From Actinopolyspora biskrensis (GTDB lineage: Bacteria; Actinomycetota; Actinomycetes; Mycobacteriales; Pseudonocardiaceae), in contig NZ_JACBYW010000001.1 of NCBI RefSeq assembly GCF_013408175.1, forward strand, positions 124,001 through 188,000: a stretch of 64,000 nt of DNA, given 5' to 3'. This document shows positions 61,777 through 64,000 of the stretch, in pieces. The position numbers were made by a program, and so were the translations under genes. Within the stretch, counting starts at the first letter, position 1, and every line of letters begins with the position of its first letter. The notes under the pieces are model-generated. The model had not been told where the DNA came from and made no database searches. It was given only the letters and a program-made list of their open reading frames with translations.

Positions 61777-62616
61777 GAACGGCTCGCTCCGGAAACGGGT
61801 CGAGCGGACCCTTTTGCGTGCTATACCGCCGTAGAGGACCGGGTGGTTCTCATCGTCGCCCGCCCCGGTGCGGGGGTCGGGGCGCCACGAGGTCAACAGC
61901 CCCATGCCCGGTTCGAGCGGCTCGAAGTCGCCGAACAGGGTTTCGATCCACTCGATTCCGCGGGTGAACAGCGGATCGCTGCTCTCCGCGTAGAGCTGTC
62001 GCAGCGCTCTTCCGTGCTCGGGGGCGAGGCTCTCGGTGAAGTGCCCGAGGATCAGGTGGCTGCCCGCGGGAACGGCGTCCCGGTAGGAATCGACGACCGC
62101 GCGCGCCTCGACGCTGTCCGGCAGGAAGTGCAGCGTGCCGGTGAGCACCAGCGCGATGGGCTCGTTCGGGTCGATGAGCCGGCGCAGTTCGGGAGCGCTC
62201 AGCACGGCTTCCACGTCACGGCAGTCCGCGTGCAGCAGGGTCGTCCGCGGTTGTCCGGCGAGCAGGTGTGCTCCGTGCGTGGCCGTCAACGGCTCGTTGT
62301 CCACGTAGACCACACGGTGGTCACGGGTGATCCTGTTCGCTATCTCGTGGATGTGGCCCACCGTCGGCAGTCCGGAACCGAGGTCGACGAACTGCCGGAT
62401 TCCGCAGGAGAGCGCGTGGTCGACGGCGCGGCGGAGGAAGTCCCTGCTCCTCCGGAAGGTGCCGGTGATCCCGGGCAGCGCCCGTTCGGCCCGTTCCACG
62501 AATCGTCGCTCGGCGCCGAAGTTGTGGCAGCCGCCGAGGAAGGCGTCGGCGATGCGAGCCGCGCACGGACGCGTCAGGTCCATTTCTCGCCTGTGGCGTG
62601 GGTTTTCCGTGGTCAT
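61273..62616 (-). CDS. DUF574-type SAM-dependent methyltransferase with stop-less C-terminal extension
   Basis: From ATG 62616 the first ~258 residues are a normal DUF574/Methyltransf_19 protein: RPCAARIADAFLGGCHNFGAERRF, IRQFVDLGSGLPTVGHIHEIANRI (SAM site), VVYVDNEPLTATHGAHLL, and the usual end ENHPVLYGGIARKR. No stop follows: the frame continues ~189 residues of basic/His-rich text to 61273, running antisense through the MFS gene for about 500 bases. The natural stop seems to be lost near 61830. Real product may be the 447-residue fusion or an mRNA without a stop. Small-molecule O-methyltransferase role is only a family guess. Confidence 0.8.
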   Translation of the reverse strand: MTTENPRHRREMDLTRPCAARIADAFLGGCHNFGAERRFVERAERALPGITGTFRRSRDFLRRAVDHALSCGIRQFVDLGSGLPTVGHIHEIANRITRDHRVVYVDNEPLTATHGAHLLAGQPRTTLLHADCRDVEAVLSAPELRRLIDPNEPIALVLTGTLHFLPDSVEARAVVDSYRDAVPAGSHLILGHFTESLAPEHGRALRQLYAESSDPLFTRGIEWIETLFGDFEPLEPGMGLLTSWRPDPRTGAGDDENHPVLYGGIARKRVRSTRFRSEPFSAGALRRDAPPGEPQQHGAEHGDTPRGHPRRGQTRVRGQHSEQQRSAAATDVDPGLTDRGGPGHAPGVQRRHGEVEQPRPGPPRSETDHGSQREDERDRERHEGEPRGTDHQHQRDQHDRIGVPAVGQHPHRQPHAEPHCGTHDQHHAGGGLSEPHVHTRGGHEGAQ

Positions 62617-63242
62617 TACCGCCTGCTTTCCCGAATCGCGCCGTGGAGCGTCACCCGGGGGGTGCCATCGGATACGGAAGGGGCGATCGTGGAACGGCTT
62701 CGTTGCGAATCCGAAGTGGACGCATCACGAAGGTGTGGCCGGAAACGTCCGACACCGCTCACCTGCCGTGCGAGTGGGCCGTCGGGTTGAACTCATAATG
62801 TAGTCATTTGATGACTAATAGTACTGCAACCCCGGAGTAACCGGGGAATGGCGTGTGTCACTTTTGCGCTTTCGCGCATCCGATCGAGCGACGGTTCGGT
62901 GCCTTCGCGGGAGAAACCCGGTCCGCTCCGGTCGGTGCACCGAGGTGGCCCCGCGGGCTCCCCCGGATGAGGTTCGGCCCCGATTCGCCGAGCGAACCGA
63001 GCCGCGAACTCGCCACGTAATATCCGCGTTACCTCCGTTCGGGAACTCATTGCTAGTTTTGCCGGAAGTGGCCGGTATCGGCGGTGCTCTGCCGGATGTG
63101 CGCCCTGCCCCGGTTCGTCCGGGCGGGGTCGTGTTCTCGGGCGGTTCCGGGGACGCGGCGCGGTGATTTTCCGCTCGTTTCCCGTCCGTGCCGGGAACGT
63201 CCGGGAAATCGAACGCGAAGGTGCGGATCGGAAGCGGTGCCG
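62617..63242. other. Intergenic region upstream of the sensor kinase, with an operator-like palindrome
   Basis: 626 bases without a supported gene. It holds TAGTCATTTGATGACTA (62801-62817), a perfect 7-bp inverted repeat with 3-nt centre. TTGAAC and CATAATG-like sequences lie nearby at about 62785-62800. The plus-strand frame 62855-63166 has no family features and is not called. Confidence 0.5.
62801..62817. promoter_or_regulatory. Inverted repeat TAGTCAT-TTG-ATGACTA
   Basis: A perfect 7+3+7 inverted repeat in a local AT-rich patch between the divergent methyltransferase and sensor-kinase genes. It resembles a MarR- or GntR-type dimer site. The regulator is not identified. Confidence 0.45.
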
Positions 63243-64000
63243 ATGGGTGTGTTGCACGGTGAGGCCGTCGGTGAGACCGGAGCGGCTCCGGGAGGTCCCG
63301 GAAGGCTTCCGCGGCGCGCCGTGCTGCTCGACGTGGGGCTCGTGCTGGTTTTCGCGGCCTGTCACGTGCTCGTGATGTTCCTGTCGCCCCACCCGCGGGA
63401 GCCGTTCTGGTGGTGGTCGGTGCTGCTCAGCCTTCCCGCGTTCGGGTCCCTGCTGTTGCGGCGGTACCTGCCGTGGGTGAGCCTGAGCGTGCTCCTGGTA
63501 GTGATCATCCTGCTGACCTGGATCAACGAGCCGGTCGGGTCGTTGAACCTGGCCATTCTGGTCAGCGTGTACTCGGTTTGCGTCCGTGGTGGACTCCTGG
63601 CCACGCTGGGCGCGGGGGCCGCCGCCATGGCCTGGCCGGTGAGCAAGCTCCCGCTGATGTCGGCGGGCGCGGGAGCGGTGATGCTCTCCGGGGCACTGGC
63701 CAACCTGGTCATGGTGCTGGGCTGGGGCTGGTCGATGCGGGTCAAGCGAAGGCAGGCCGCTCAACTGGAACAGGCCGTCCAACTGCTCGACGAGGCGCGG
63801 GACCAGCTCGCCGAAGAGGCGGCCACCGTCGAACGGGCCCGGATCGCCAGGGAGTTCCACGACATCGTCTCGCACAATCTTTCCGTGGTGGCCCTGCGGG
63901 CCGGGGTGGCGCGCTCTCTCGTCGACGAGGACCGCGAACACGCGCGGGAGACCCTGCGGGAGCTGGAGCAGACCTCGCGCTCCTCGCTGGAGCAGATGCG
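63243..64000 (+). CDS. NarL-type sensor histidine kinase, N-terminal part (truncated by window edge)
   Basis: From ATG 63243 the frame is open to the window edge (252 codons seen). Five or six transmembrane helices fill about residues 25-165 (LLDVGLVLVFAACHVLVMFL, WWWSVLLSLPAFGSLLL, WVSLSVLLVVIILLTW, ...). A coiled coil (QLEQAVQLLDEARDQLAEEA) leads into a HisKA_3 dimerisation domain with phospho-acceptor His in RIAREFHDIVSHNLSVVALRAG. The partner response regulator and ATPase domain must lie beyond the window. GGAAGCGGTG precedes the ATG. Confidence 0.9.
   Translation, partial: MGVLHGEAVGETGAAPGGPGRLPRRAVLLDVGLVLVFAACHVLVMFLSPHPREPFWWWSVLLSLPAFGSLLLRRYLPWVSLSVLLVVIILLTWINEPVGSLNLAILVSVYSVCVRGGLLATLGAGAAAMAWPVSKLPLMSAGAGAVMLSGALANLVMVLGWGWSMRVKRRQAAQLEQAVQLLDEARDQLAEEAATVERARIAREFHDIVSHNLSVVALRAGVARSLVDEDREHARETLRELEQTSRSSLEQM

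Noticed and set aside
62855-63166. A 103-codon plus-strand frame before the sensor kinase
   Set aside because: No ribosome-binding site at a good distance, Arg/Pro-rich shadow composition and no family features.
1-64000. CRISPR arrays, tRNA/rRNA genes, prophage or biosynthetic clusters
   Set aside because: No spaced direct repeats, no tRNA cloverleaf-like CCA-ended genes, no rRNA sequence and no phage or NRPS/PKS genes were seen by reading the window.

Overview
The window comes from a high-GC actinobacterium with many GTG and TTG starts and several leaderless-looking genes. Gene content and order point to the Pseudonocardiales (Saccharopolyspora or Actinopolyspora-like). That placement is an inference, since no rRNA gene is present. 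From the start to about 41 kb the order is essentially the block known in Mycobacterium tuberculosis as dxs1 to sigA (Rv2682c-Rv2703) and on through RNase D, DUF3000, hemE, hemG, chdC, methyltransferase, msrB, a secreted hydrolase, ribD and zapE (down to about Rv2670c). This is mostly conserved chromosomal core.

Region by region. 1-0.7 kb: the end of a superfamily II helicase. 0.9-6 kb: DUF7455 zinc-ribbon protein, principal sigma factor SigA, polyphosphate glucokinase, SuhB and the envelope protein Cei. 6.5-13.8 kb: DUF4193, DUF3093, dUTPase, DUF3710, an OB-fold protein, DUF3159, two TrkA-type potassium regulators and an APC permease. 13.8-17.3 kb: TRAM-domain RNA methyltransferase and Dxs (isoprenoid entry). 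17.3-17.75 kb: remnant of an IS200/IS605-type tnpB element. 17.8-20.2 kb: OmpR-type two-component system and a frameshifted Uma2-like gene. 20.3-23.9 kb: fadB-fadA beta-oxidation operon under palindromic operators. 24-31.7 kb: RNase D, a response regulator broken by an in-frame stop, DUF3000 and the coproporphyrin-dependent haem genes hemE-hemG-chdC. 31.7-35.9 kb: MsrB, a small membrane protein, an unlisted 34-residue cysteine-rich peptide, a secreted lipoprotein of the alpha/beta-hydrolase fold and an EamA exporter. 36.2-39.3 kb: a seven-gene Asp23/AmaP envelope-stress cluster. 39.5-43.9 kb: pyrimidine reductase, ZapE, ornithine aminotransferase and a secreted GDSL hydrolase.

44-55.7 kb is more accessory: a Ser/Thr kinase with a C-terminal membrane/PH-like part, a complete sugar ABC importer (ATPase, permease, binding lipoprotein), a peroxiredoxin, a DJ-1/PfpI protein, a Vms1/eRF1-like protein with DUF2795, a serine hydrolase of the beta-lactamase fold, DUF5709 and a dienelactone-hydrolase-like protein. 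55.9-61.8 kb is acyl-CoA metabolism: 3-hydroxybutyryl-CoA dehydrogenase, then a divergent GntR regulator with a CaiB-type CoA-transferase, a glutaryl-CoA-dehydrogenase-like enzyme and an MFS transporter. Together the last group looks like a glutarate utilisation unit. 61.3-64 kb: a DUF574 methyltransferase whose reading frame runs into the opposite-strand MFS gene, and the start of a NarL-type sensor kinase cut by the window edge.

No tRNA, rRNA, CRISPR array, prophage or biosynthetic cluster was seen. The items most worth a second look are the cysteine-rich peptide, the tnpB remnant with both end hairpins, the shared TTACCG-N2-CGGTAA operators, the stop codon inside the response regulator and the stop-less methyltransferase.
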